A stretch of 64,000 bases of DNA from Castellaniella sp049671645 (GTDB lineage: Bacteria; Pseudomonadota; Gammaproteobacteria; Burkholderiales; Burkholderiaceae_B), in contig NZ_JBATVG010000019.1 in assembly GCF_049671645.1 (NCBI RefSeq), positions 124,001 through 188,000 on the forward strand, read 5' to 3'. The notes beneath the pieces are model-generated. The model had not been told where the DNA came from. It ran no database searches and saw nothing but the letters and a program-made list of their open reading frames with translations. The position numbers and the translations under genes are program-made. Shown here in pieces: positions 1 through 8,032 of this stretch; position 1 is the stretch's first letter, and each line of letters starts with the position of its first letter.

Positions 1-61
1 CACGCAGTCTAGTGGTCGCAGGTGACGAGCATGTGACAGCAGGGGTGGGGCCGACACGCCT

Positions 62-91
62 GGCCGGCACTGAAGATCTCAGATGCCGGCC
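62..91. terminator. Stem-loop at left edge, possible terminator
   Basis: The arms GGCCGGCA and TGCCGGCC pair perfectly, with CTGA/TCAG extending the stem inward. No U-tract follows, so an intrinsic terminator for a gene off the left edge is only a guess. The rest of 1-157 shows nothing else I can name. Confidence 0.3.
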
Positions 92-157
92 CCGCGTGTG
101 TCTCACACCCGACAAACCCCCATGGAAATAAGGGTTAACACTAGTAAAACCTGTCTA

Positions 158-175
158 TAAACTGTATACTAAATA
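158..175. promoter_or_regulatory. GTATAC operator/promoter in front of small ORF
   Basis: GTATAC lies at 164-169 in an AT-rich stretch about 45 bp before the small ORF at 212. The string TATACT could itself serve as a -10 element, so a bound regulator would cover the promoter. The same hexamer recurs in the promoter gaps of the other transcription units of this island. Binding by the local GntR regulator is inferred. Confidence 0.5.
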
Positions 176-211
176 CAAGTCGATCGAGACGAATTCAGAC
201 AGGAGACCATC

Positions 212-448
212 ATGGCATCCCCTAAACGCTACCCTTCCACGCCGGTAGGCGAACTACTGGGTCATTTCTACAATCACAGGTCAGTCCTCCGGCGCACCAT
301 CCCGCTGTTCGCGATCACCGCGAAGGATCTGGCCCGGGCCCTCAAGGGAGAAATCGGGATGGCTCCCGGCGAACCCGCTCGCTGCGAGCCGCAACACCCG
401 CATGCCGGCGCGTCACACGCCAGCCGCCGCCACGCGCACGCATCGTGA
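212..448 (+). CDS. Small protein of unknown function (78 aa)
   Basis: I do not recognise this protein. It starts at ATG 212 behind a good ribosome-binding site (AGGAGA), and has a GTATAC promoter motif 45 bp upstream, which is why I accept it as a real gene. The N-terminal half is amphipathic (around GELLGHF and DLARALKGEIG). The last 25 residues are rich in His, Ala, Arg and Ser and look disordered. No signal peptide, membrane segment or cysteine cluster is visible; its two-residue-class tail contains one Cys. It converges with the reductase gene at 508-1527. It may be a small accessory protein of the island or a fortuitous ORF. Confidence 0.4.
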   Translation: MASPKRYPSTPVGELLGHFYNHRSVLRRTIPLFAITAKDLARALKGEIGMAPGEPARCEPQHPHAGASHASRRHAHAS

Positions 449-507
449 ATTCACGCTCTGCATCCACGCGCGGCGCGCTTCAGCCCTGAATCCGGCGGCG
501 GTCATCA

Positions 508-1527
508 TCAGGCCGCTACCGGATGGTCGCGGTGGTGAAAGGTGAAGCTATCCGAATAGATGTAGTCCAGTTCAGCACCCAGCCCCAGCAACAATCGCTT
601 GGTATCGGTCACCATGCCGGGCGATCCGCACAGATAAAAGGCGAACTCGGACACCTCCTTGAAGTCCTGGGCGAGGGCTTCCTGCACATGGCCGCGCCTT
701 CCCTGCCAGGCATCGGAAGCCCGGGACAGGACCGGCACGAAATTGAACTCATACAAGCGGCCGGCCCAAGAGTCGAGTTCCTCTTTGGCATAGAGATCCG
801 TCTCCGTGCGCATCCCCCAGTACAGTGACACCGGAGGACAGTCCTCATCGTCCAGCAGGGATTCCAGAATGGCGCGGATCGGGGCCAGGCCCGTGCCGGT
901 CGCCACGAAAACCATGGGGCGGTAGTCATCCGGGTGATAACAGAATGTCCCGCGCGGGATCTCGACGTCCAGCGCATCACCCGCAGCAAGCGACCCCAGG
1001 CGGTCTTGAGTGAAATGCCCGCCCGGCACACGCCGGATGTGGAATTCGACCTCGTTGCCGAAGGGATAAGCGCCCGCCATTGAAAAGCTGCGCTCACCCG
1101 CGCCCTTGAGCAGGATATTCATATGCTGGCCAGGCCGGTAATCGCAGTCCAGGTCCTCGGGAAGCTGAAGCACCAATCGTGAAATGTCCGCAGTGAGCGG
1201 TTCAACGGCCCTGACCACTGCGGGCGTGCGGACAGGATCGGGCAATTCCAGCCCCTTGCCGGCCGGCGTGATCACCGCATCGCAATCGGGATGCGCCTGG
1301 CACGCCAGGGCATAGCCCTGGGCAGCCTCTTCCTCGGTGAGCGCCATCGGGAATTCATCGTAGTGTACGGATCCCTCCTGCAGCTTGATCCGACACGTGC
1401 CGCACCCTCCGAAGGTGCACTCGTGCGGCAGCTTGACGCCGGCGCGCAGGGCGGCATCAAGAATGGTTTCATCCCGTGAAACCTCGAATGCCTCGTCGGT
1501 ATCCGATACCACTATCCGATGACTCAT
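508..1527 (-). CDS. 2Fe-2S ferredoxin/FAD/NAD(P)H oxidoreductase (class IB-type electron-transfer reductase)
   Basis: This is a three-domain electron-transfer reductase that passes electrons from NAD(P)H through FAD and a plant-type 2Fe-2S cluster to an oxygenase or ferredoxin. Residues 1-90 are the ferredoxin domain with Cys37, Cys42, Cys45 and Cys76. The FAD domain follows, with the RSFSMA motif near residue 146. The C-terminal NAD domain has VATGTGLAPIRAIL and LCGSPGMV. Its 339 residues match BenC or phenol-hydroxylase P5 type reductases. It is the last gene of the leftward operon behind the diiron oxidase, aldehyde dehydrogenase and GlcG-like gene, so it is the obvious electron source for that oxidase or for the two ferredoxins at 11.5-12.4 kb. 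The physiological partner is inferred. Confidence 0.88.
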   Translation of the reverse strand: MSHRIVVSDTDEAFEVSRDETILDAALRAGVKLPHECTFGGCGTCRIKLQEGSVHYDEFPMALTEEEAAQGYALACQAHPDCDAVITPAGKGLELPDPVRTPAVVRAVEPLTADISRLVLQLPEDLDCDYRPGQHMNILLKGAGERSFSMAGAYPFGNEVEFHIRRVPGGHFTQDRLGSLAAGDALDVEIPRGTFCYHPDDYRPMVFVATGTGLAPIRAILESLLDDEDCPPVSLYWGMRTETDLYAKEELDSWAGRLYEFNFVPVLSRASDAWQGRRGHVQEALAQDFKEVSEFAFYLCGSPGMVTDTKRLLLGLGAELDYIYSDSFTFHHRDHPVAA

Positions 1528-1558
1528 GGCGGCTCTCCAGACTTGCCCGGTGGCGGGC

Positions 1559-2038
1559 TTATTTCTTGATATCGGCTTCCACCAGCACGGTCATGCCCTT
1601 ATCCTTCAACGCGGCAGCCAGCGCCCGCAGGCCGGCAAGTCCCGCTTCCGTGTCCTGTTTGCCATTGCCGCCGCTGAGCCCGATGCCCCCGATGACCTCA
1701 TCGTCCACCACGATCGGAAACCCGCCCACGAAGGCCGCAAAGCGTCCCTCGAAGGTCAGCTGAATGCCAAAGGCTTCGTTGCCCGGCAAGGCCGGCCCGT
1801 TGGGCGGGGTGGTGAACAGGTGTGTGGAACGCTTGTGCCCGGCCGCCGTGAAGGCCTTGTTCATGGCAATCTGCGGTCCGGTGATCCGGGCGCCATCCAT
1901 GCGCTCCAGCACGATCGGGAAACCGCCGGCATCGACCACGCATACAGTCTCCAGCACTCCGATTTCCCGGGAGCGCGCGATGGCCGCATCCACCATCAGG
2001 CGGGCCTCCGCCTGTTCCAGCTGTACGGTCTTTTTCAT
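1559..2038 (-). CDS. GlcG/HbpS (DUF336) family protein
   Basis: The 159-residue protein has the GlcG/HbpS/PduO-C-terminal fold signature: a VVDAGGFPIVLERMDGA strand-turn near residue 34, then NKAFTAA, and GGFPIVVDDEVIGGIGLSGG toward the C terminus. Members bind heme or corrinoids or have no known role, and they occur often in catabolic operons. There is no signal peptide, so it is cytoplasmic. It lies between the aldehyde dehydrogenase (64 bp upstream) and the reductase (31 bp downstream) in one apparent operon. A catalytic or chaperone role in the pathway is possible, but nothing in the sequence shows which. Confidence 0.82.
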   Translation of the reverse strand: MKKTVQLEQAEARLMVDAAIARSREIGVLETVCVVDAGGFPIVLERMDGARITGPQIAMNKAFTAAGHKRSTHLFTTPPNGPALPGNEAFGIQLTFEGRFAAFVGGFPIVVDDEVIGGIGLSGGNGKQDTEAGLAGLRALAAALKDKGMTVLVEADIKK

Positions 2039-2102
2039 GTGTTTTCTCCAGTTGCATTAGCGCTTCGATGGTTTCCCCTGAAGCCGTCTTCAAAATAAAG
2101 GC

Positions 2103-3569
2103 TCAAACGCCGCGATAGACCGTTTTGATCTGCGTGAAGAACTCCAGGCCGGCGCGTCCGGACTCTCTGAACGTCGCGGTGCTGGAGCGCTTGATGCCGC
2201 CAAAGGGCGCGTTCACCAGGTTTCCGGTCGTCGTGCGATTGATCTTGACCGTCCCGGCTTGTATATCGTTTGCGAACCGGTGGGCGAGGCGCGCATCCCG
2301 CGTCACGATGCCCGCCGACAAGCCATATTCGGTGTCATTGGCGATGCGGATCGCCTCTTCATACCCATCCACCGCCAGGATCGCGATGACGGGGCCGAAG
2401 ATCTCTTCGCGCGCGATCCTCATGCCGGGCGTCACGTCGGTGAAGATCGCAGGCGTCACGAAGTAGCCGTTGTCGTATCCATCCCCGCTCAGGCGATCCC
2501 CTCCCGCCAGGTGGGTAGCCTCCGCTTTGCCGATCGCGATGTACTCCAGGACGGTCTTCATCTGATTGGCGGTTGCCAGGGGCCCAAGGTCGTTGCCATG
2601 CTGCATACCGGGACCGATCTTGAGTTGCGCGACCCGCTGCAGCAGTTTTTCGGTGAACGACTGGCGGACCGCGCCGTCGACCAGTACCCGGCTGGTGCCG
2701 GTGCAGGCCTGCCCGGTCAGCGACAGGCCGCCCTTGATCGTCAGATCCACGGCCAGATCGATATCGGCGTCCGCCATCACGATCAGCGGGTTCTTGCCCC
2801 CCAGTTCCATCTGCAGCCGCGTCGTCATCGAGGCGCCGCGATGGATGGCCTCGCCCGCCTGCGTCGACCCCGTGAACGTCACGGCGCGGACTTCGGGCGA
2901 CTGCGTCAGGACATCGCCGACCCGGGACGCCCGGCCGGTCAGAAAATTCAGGACACCGGCCGGGATGCCGGCATCGACCAGCGCCTCCGCCAGGCGGTAG
3001 CCGGACAGCGGCGTGTCTGTGGACGGTTTGAAGACCACGGTGTTCCCCGTGATCAGCGCGGGCGCGATCTTGCGGGACGGTATGGAGATCGGGAAATTCC
3101 AGGGCGAGATGACGGTCACGACGCCCAACGGCTCCCGCTGGGTATAGACCACCATATCGGGATCGTCCTGGGGGAACGTCTCGCCCGAATAGGTTTGACC
3201 CTCGATCGCATAGAACCGCAATGTGCCGGCGGACCTGAGCACCTCCGCCTTGGCCTGCGACAGCTGCTTGCCTTCCTCGCGGGTGAGTTCCTCGGCGATC
3301 TGGTCCGCCCGCTCGTGCAGCAGCTCGGCCGCACGGATCAGAATGGCGGCGCGCCTGGAGATCGGCGTGGAGTGCCAGGACGGGAAAGCAGCATGCGCGG
3401 CATCGATCGCGGCCCGGGCATCCTGCCTGTCCGAATCCTGGAACTGTCCAACGATGTCCGACGTATCCGCGGGGTTGAGGTTGGGATAGACGTCACCCGA
3501 GGCCGCAACCTGCCATTTTCCGTCGATGTAATTCTTGAAAACCTGCGTATTGATATGACTCACAGCCAA
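2103..3569 (-). CDS. NAD(P)-dependent aldehyde dehydrogenase, alpha-ketoglutaric-semialdehyde-dehydrogenase-like
   Basis: This is a full-length (488 aa) aldehyde dehydrogenase that oxidises an aldehyde to a carboxylate. Catalytic residues are visible as Cys289 (GQACTG), Glu255 (MELGG), Asn158 (PWNFP) and Lys181 (FKPS). The C-terminal stretch FGGIKRSS followed by EFFTQIKTVYRG resembles 2,5-dioxovalerate (alpha-ketoglutaric semialdehyde) dehydrogenases and YcbD-type enzymes more than betaine or vanillin dehydrogenases. It directly follows the diiron oxidase gene, so the simplest reading is that it clears the aldehyde that oxidase makes. The substrate cannot be assigned from sequence alone. Confidence 0.9.
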   Translation of the reverse strand: MAVSHINTQVFKNYIDGKWQVAASGDVYPNLNPADTSDIVGQFQDSDRQDARAAIDAAHAAFPSWHSTPISRRAAILIRAAELLHERADQIAEELTREEGKQLSQAKAEVLRSAGTLRFYAIEGQTYSGETFPQDDPDMVVYTQREPLGVVTVISPWNFPISIPSRKIAPALITGNTVVFKPSTDTPLSGYRLAEALVDAGIPAGVLNFLTGRASRVGDVLTQSPEVRAVTFTGSTQAGEAIHRGASMTTRLQMELGGKNPLIVMADADIDLAVDLTIKGGLSLTGQACTGTSRVLVDGAVRQSFTEKLLQRVAQLKIGPGMQHGNDLGPLATANQMKTVLEYIAIGKAEATHLAGGDRLSGDGYDNGYFVTPAIFTDVTPGMRIAREEIFGPVIAILAVDGYEEAIRIANDTEYGLSAGIVTRDARLAHRFANDIQAGTVKINRTTTGNLVNAPFGGIKRSSTATFRESGRAGLEFFTQIKTVYRGV

Positions 3570-3690
3570 TCACCCTGTTACCGGCCCCCCCTGACACCAA
3601 TGGCATGAGGTCCGGATCGATTGCATGAAGAATGGACTCGCCGACCGCGCGCAGGCGGGCTGCACGCAGCCTGCCTGCGCACAGGCGGAT

Positions 3691-4422
3691 TTATGCCGCC
3701 ATTTCCAGTTCTTCGAGCGAGATCTCGTTCTTCACGTAATCGTTGTACAGGGCCGTGGTGTACAGATACCGCATCTTTGCGCCGATCTCACAGATATGCA
3801 GGCACTTCTGCTGCAGCTCCACCGTGTTGGCGTGCTCCAGGACGATCTGATAGCCACGCTCGCCGTGGATTTCATCCGAGACGATGTGCAGGTCGAAGAA
3901 TTCCGCTTCTTCGTCGGTGAAACCGTACTTTTCCTTCAGGATCGGCGACTGCTTGCGATAGATCGAGGGCACCTGGGATTCCAGCCCCACCACCAATCCG
4001 GCCACCGCGACGATGGGGTCTTCCCGCATCGCCACGCAATAGCACCAGGACTGCAGGGCGCGCGTCGTCGGCGACATGTTGTCCGGATTTTCGACGCGCT
4101 CGCGCGTCGTGCCGCAGGCTTCCGCGAATCGGATCAATAGATCGGTGTGCCGATCGCCGCCGATTTCTTCCTCGTACATATTGGCCAGGAGGAAATCCTT
4201 CGCTTCAGTGAAGTCGTCCGGCATGCGCGCATAGACGTAGGCCAGGTAATCCGCAAACGGCCCCACGTAGTGATAATGGTTTTCGGCCCAACGCGCCATA
4301 TGAGCCCGGCTCAGTTTGCCGGTTGCCCAAGCCACGCTGAAGGGAGCCTTATTCGCGCTATTACCCTTGATCGCCAATTCCAGGGCGGTGCGGAATTCAT
4401 CTTGGTTCATCAATGTAGCCAT
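3691..4422 (-). CDS. Heme-oxygenase-like diiron oxidase (HDO; PqqC/CADD/TenA-like fold)
   Basis: The all-helical protein (243 aa from the chosen start) carries the complete HDO metal-ligand pattern. Glu85 and His92 are seven residues apart, followed by Glu148 (GLVVGLE) and then His179, Asp183 and His186 (HIVSDEIH). The same spacing is found in Chlamydia CADD, and related ligands occur in UndA and BesC. Such enzymes use O2 and two electrons for oxidative C-C or C-N cleavage or N-oxygenation. I start at ATG 4422 (GGGA six bases upstream); ATG 4428 or GTG 4449 are alternatives. It heads the operon HDO-ALDH-GlcG-reductase behind two GTATAC motifs. A CADD-like p-aminobenzoate synthase is the main alternative, but the catabolic neighbours argue against it. 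Its substrate is unknown. Confidence 0.8.
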   Translation of the reverse strand: MATLMNQDEFRTALELAIKGNSANKAPFSVAWATGKLSRAHMARWAENHYHYVGPFADYLAYVYARMPDDFTEAKDFLLANMYEEEIGGDRHTDLLIRFAEACGTTRERVENPDNMSPTTRALQSWCYCVAMREDPIVAVAGLVVGLESQVPSIYRKQSPILKEKYGFTDEEAEFFDLHIVSDEIHGERGYQIVLEHANTVELQQKCLHICEIGAKMRYLYTTALYNDYVKNEISLEELEMAA

Positions 4423-4523
4423 TTCCATTCCCGTATCAAAACACAGCACAAAAGTAGGTGGTCATAAGACCTCGCCCAGGAAATCCGCATACTGCGCGTG
4501 CGGATCGGACGGTACGTACAGAC

Positions 4524-4544
4524 TATTGTATACCGTATACCATT
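4524..4544. promoter_or_regulatory. Double GTATAC operator before the diiron-oxidase operon
   Basis: Two GTATAC hexamers, 4528-4533 and 4535-4540, lie seven bases apart about 105 bp upstream of the diiron oxidase start. The left copy is preceded by ATT, as in the ferredoxin-operon site near 12485. The gap 4450-4584 holds no other feature, and the upstream hydrolase gene ends at 4585. A regulator binding in tandem here is inferred from recurrence. Confidence 0.55.
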
Positions 4545-4584
4545 GAAGAAAATAAGGGTTATCCCCGAAATTTTGAATCTTGAA

Positions 4585-6051
4585 TTATCGAGGCCTGAGG
4601 GCGCTCAGCCACTGACCGTCCTTCCTCGGATCCGCCGCGCCCTGCAGGTTCCCCGCCGGGGCGCGAAAGATCGCATGCGCACCTCCGAAGTCGCTGCGAC
4701 CGGCCAATTCGCCAGCCGCCGCGTGGGGTTCCCCGTAGCCAGACGCCCGCAGAGCGCGCGCCAGGTCATCCGGAAAGCCTTTCTCGATCGCCAGAGTGTC
4801 CCCCGCTTCAAGCCGCCAACGCGGGGCGTTCAGGGCATCCTGGATATCCCACCCCCAGGCCAGCACCCGCGTCAGTATCTGGATCTGTCCCTGGGGCTGC
4901 ATCAGGCCGCCTACGACCCCCATGCCCAGAAGAAACTCGCCATCCCGCGTGGTCATCCCCGGCACCACCGTATGGTAGGGCCGCTTGGCGGGCGCGGGGC
5001 CATTGATATGACCCGGTTCGGAAAAGCCAAAACCACGGTTCTGCATGCAGAACCCGCCCCCCGGCACTGCGATGCCGGAACCGAAGCGCTTGAAGACGCT
5101 GGACATGAGCGTGATCGCCAGGCCTTCTCCATCCACCACGACCGTGCAGACCGTGTTGCCGGCAGGATCGGCGACTGTCCGCTTGGCCGCCGCCATCGCG
5201 GATGCCGTGGATCGGACCATGTGCACCCAAGTATCCGGATCCTCCGCGGCGCCGCCATGATCCTGGACAGCCGCCAGCGCATCGAGAATCGCGACGCCAT
5301 GCGTATTGGGGGGACATTCGTGAATCCGGGCTCCGTGGAATTCCAAGGACAAAGGGGTCACGAAATCACCGGCATGCCGTTCGAAATCCTCGGGCGCCAG
5401 CACACCTCCCATCCGCTGCACCGCCCGTGAGGCGTCCTCGGCAACCGGCCCGCGATAAAAATAGTCGGGTCCGTCCGCGGCGATATGCTCCAACGTGTCG
5501 GCCAGTTCGGGATTTCGAAAGGCATCCCCCGGCGCCGGCGGACGCCCTGCGCGAAACATCCGGGCGCAAACGGGATCTTCGCGTAGCACGAAGTCGAAGA
5601 TCGCCCACTCGTGCGCAGCAACCTTGGCCACGGGAAACCCTTGGCGCGCATGACGAATCGCAGGACCGAACACATCACGCCACGCCAGGCGCCCGAAGCG
5701 TCGGTGCAGATCCCACCAACCTCGTACAGCGCCCGGCGTGGTCACCGACAGGGGGTGGCGCTCGGGAATCCGGGCGCCGGGCAATGCGCGCACCATGGCC
5801 TCATCCAGGGCCAGCGGCGCGCGCCCGGTACCGTTATAGCTGAGCACGGGTTGCCCGTCCTGATGGATCATCGCCAGCAAGTCGCCGCCGATGCTCGTCG
5901 CCATGGGTTCCACGACCCCCATGACCGCATCGGCCGCAATGGCGGCATCCACCGCCGAACCGCCGCCCTCCAGCACATCCCTGGCGGCCTGCGCCGCCAG
6001 GGGATTGCCGGTGGACACCATAGCGCCCGATTTCCGCTGATTTCCGCTCAT
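4585..6051 (-). CDS. Gamma-glutamyltransferase-family Ntn hydrolase, cytoplasmic
   Basis: This is a member of the GGT family of autoprocessing N-terminal-nucleophile hydrolases (488 aa). The large-subunit part begins SGAMVSTGNPLAAQAARDVL and has GGSAVDAAIAA near residue 32. The small subunit should begin at the Thr in GNTVCTVVVDGEG, where classical enzymes have an Asp-Thr or Gly-Thr pair. The downstream PGGGFCMQNRG and GGLMQPQGQIQ motifs fit the family. No signal peptide is seen, unlike periplasmic Ggt, which points to the cytosolic relatives such as oxamate amidohydrolase HpxW or acylases. ATG 6051 or GTG 6054 can start it. It follows the porin gene by 47 bp and probably hydrolyses an amide or gamma-glutamyl substrate of the island; the substrate is unknown. 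Confidence 0.85.
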   Translation of the reverse strand: MSGNQRKSGAMVSTGNPLAAQAARDVLEGGGSAVDAAIAADAVMGVVEPMATSIGGDLLAMIHQDGQPVLSYNGTGRAPLALDEAMVRALPGARIPERHPLSVTTPGAVRGWWDLHRRFGRLAWRDVFGPAIRHARQGFPVAKVAAHEWAIFDFVLREDPVCARMFRAGRPPAPGDAFRNPELADTLEHIAADGPDYFYRGPVAEDASRAVQRMGGVLAPEDFERHAGDFVTPLSLEFHGARIHECPPNTHGVAILDALAAVQDHGGAAEDPDTWVHMVRSTASAMAAAKRTVADPAGNTVCTVVVDGEGLAITLMSSVFKRFGSGIAVPGGGFCMQNRGFGFSEPGHINGPAPAKRPYHTVVPGMTTRDGEFLLGMGVVGGLMQPQGQIQILTRVLAWGWDIQDALNAPRWRLEAGDTLAIEKGFPDDLARALRASGYGEPHAAAGELAGRSDFGGAHAIFRAPAGNLQGAADPRKDGQWLSALRPR

Positions 6052-6098
6052 CACGTGACTCCTATACTCCGACGACGATCCCCACCCCTGCGAACTGG

Positions 6099-7232
6099 TC
6101 AGAAGCTATGGTTCAAGCCCAGCCCCGCCTCGGTCGCCTTCAACCCGTCGATGTAGGCGATGTTCGTACCGTACGACCCATAGACGTACACGCTGGTGCG
6201 CTTCGAAAGCGGATACACATACCGCGCGCTGTATATGCTCTGATCGCCTGCATAATCGCCCAGCTTGTCCCCATCGTCCAGGTTGGATGCGGTGCGCGCC
6301 CAGGCGAACCCGGCCGTACCGCCCCCGAAAGGCACGGACAGGCCGACATAGTAATTACTGGCTTTGAAGTCATGCGACATCAGGAATTCGTCATAGTCCG
6401 TGATCGTCGAACCCGCCTTCGCAAAAACCTGTGCGAACAGGGCACTGTCCCCAAAGGCTCCCACGCCGTTGAGTTTTGCGTACCGGTCCTGCCCATATCC
6501 CAGCGCCAGCTTCGCCGGACCGAAATCATACGATCCAACCAATGCCCAGCTGGTCGCCGCATGTTCCGATTTCCCCGTGCCGGCCCGATCATAAGTGGCG
6601 ACCGCATGGATCGCCTGATCCGTATACTGCATCCCCAGGGAAAGGTAGCTATCACGATCCCTGTTGTATGTGTCGGGATCCTGATTGTTGCGCACGATCG
6701 TCCCATTGGCGGCATAGCCGACACCCGCCTGGAAGCCTGAAAAATTGGGCGTCAGGTACCGGAACATATTGTCCACGCGCACGGATGCCGCGCCGAAGGT
6801 TTTATCGATATCGCCCATGGACGTGGTGCTGTTGATGCCGAAAAACGGATCCGCGAGGTTATATTGGCGTCCCATCGCGAACGTCCCCCAATAATCGCTG
6901 GAAAGACCGACGTTGGACTCGCGGTGGAACACCCGGTCGGTGACGGTCGTCCCATCGCTCGGGTTGATGCCGGATTCCAGCACGAAGAAGGCGCGCAGGC
7001 CATCCCCCAGGTCCTCGACCCCTTGAAAGCCGAATCGGCTGCCCGCCAGATAGCTGTCGTGCAGACCGGAAGCAGTGCTCGAATAATCGATGCCTGCTTT
7101 ATTGAGTTTCCGCTGGCTGAAGCCATAGCCGGTATCGACGACGCCATACAGGGTCACGGACGTTTCCGCGTGCGCGATACCCGCGACTGCGAAGCCGCCG
7201 ATCAGTGACAGAATAAGAGCTTCCCTCTTCAT
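6099..7232 (-). CDS. Gram-negative general porin (porin_4 family)
   Basis: This is an outer-membrane trimeric beta-barrel porin. From ATG 7232 it has a signal peptide (MKREALILSLIGGFAVAGIAHA) and the hallmark mature start ETSVTLYGVVDTGY. It then has SRFGFQGVEDLGDGL and AMGRQYN, and ends in the canonical C-terminal aromatic (LGLNHSF). An in-frame ATG at 7250 would add six residues ahead of the signal peptide. It sits between ridA-like and GGT-like genes in the same orientation, so it probably admits the island's substrate. The 285-bp gap upstream (7233-7517) may hold an own promoter, but I found no GTATAC motif there. Confidence 0.93.
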   Translation of the reverse strand: MKREALILSLIGGFAVAGIAHAETSVTLYGVVDTGYGFSQRKLNKAGIDYSSTASGLHDSYLAGSRFGFQGVEDLGDGLRAFFVLESGINPSDGTTVTDRVFHRESNVGLSSDYWGTFAMGRQYNLADPFFGINSTTSMGDIDKTFGAASVRVDNMFRYLTPNFSGFQAGVGYAANGTIVRNNQDPDTYNRDRDSYLSLGMQYTDQAIHAVATYDRAGTGKSEHAATSWALVGSYDFGPAKLALGYGQDRYAKLNGVGAFGDSALFAQVFAKAGSTITDYDEFLMSHDFKASNYYVGLSVPFGGGTAGFAWARTASNLDDGDKLGDYAGDQSIYSARYVYPLSKRTSVYVYGSYGTNIAYIDGLKATEAGLGLNHSF

Positions 7233-7517
7233 GATATTTCGAGTCTCCATCTTATTTATAGGTTGCTGCGCTCCCGCTTCCCATGAACCAGGGCGTCAGT
7301 TGGACAATGACATGCGGCACATTTCCCGCAGCCCGGCCGCTCCAGCCTCTCCATACGGCCCGGCCTGCGCACCCGCACTTTTTTCAAGACAGCATCTGAA
7401 ATCGCCTCCCATGGTTTTCGATTGAAAAAACCTGCCCATACGCAGGCCGAAGCACTGCGCACGGAAGGACATTCATCGGATAATCAGTGATGCACGATGC
7501 CGATCAGGCGCCTGGCA

Positions 7518-7943
7518 TTACGGGTCCTGGGCGGACACCACCAGGGAGATCTCGACGGGGGCGCCGCCCGGCAGGGAATGCACCCCCACCGCGGTCCGGC
7601 TGCCGATGCCTGAAGCGCCCAGAACGGCGAACAGGCGGTCGGACGCGAAGTCGGCGATTTTTGAATGCGCCTCGTAGGCCTCTTCCGCCGCGACATACAC
7701 GACCATATTGGCGACCCGGGAGATCGTCTCTCCCTCATGCAGCTGGCTGGCCGCGGCGCGCAACGCATTATCGACGGCCAGTTCGACCGACTCCCGATAA
7801 TCCTGGATCGGGCGCTGCATCGACACCTTGCCTTTCATCAACAGGGTTCCGTTATTTCGCGGAGTCATCCCGGCGGTGAATATGGTGGCGCCAATCCTGG
7901 AGGCAATACTGTAATGACCCTGAGACACAGGCAAGGAAGACAT
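7518..7943 (-). CDS. RidA/YjgF-family protein (enamine/imine deaminase-like)
   Basis: The 141-residue protein belongs to the RidA superfamily, close to the YjgH/chorismate-mutase-like branch. The family's substrate-contacting Arg is present in GSRTAVGVHSLPGGAPVEIS, followed by the conserved Glu in VEIS. Typical RidA hydrolyses reactive 2-enamines and 2-imines; several paralogues act in catabolic pathways, for example on aminomuconate. It lies 89 bp downstream of the permease gene and upstream of the porin. Handling an imine produced by the diiron oxidase or the hydrolase is an attractive but unproven role. Confidence 0.85.
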   Translation of the reverse strand: MSSLPVSQGHYSIASRIGATIFTAGMTPRNNGTLLMKGKVSMQRPIQDYRESVELAVDNALRAAASQLHEGETISRVANMVVYVAAEEAYEAHSKIADFASDRLFAVLGASGIGSRTAVGVHSLPGGAPVEISLVVSAQDP

Positions 7944-8032
7944 CGTTCGATCCCGAAAGCATCATGGCGTACATGCCGGAAGGAGGAAGCGCGTTCACAT
8001 CGGGAACGGCGCTCCCTCTCGTGGGCAGTTCT

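Noticed and set aside
2259..3608. Long plus-strand open frame over the aldehyde dehydrogenase gene
   Set aside because: It is a high-GC shadow of the aldehyde dehydrogenase; composition is random-like and no ribosome-binding site precedes it.
3691..4422. Thiaminase II (TenA) or PqqC assignment for the HDO gene
   Set aside because: The diiron ligands are present, whereas TenA uses a Cys nucleophile and no metal. No pqq genes are nearby.
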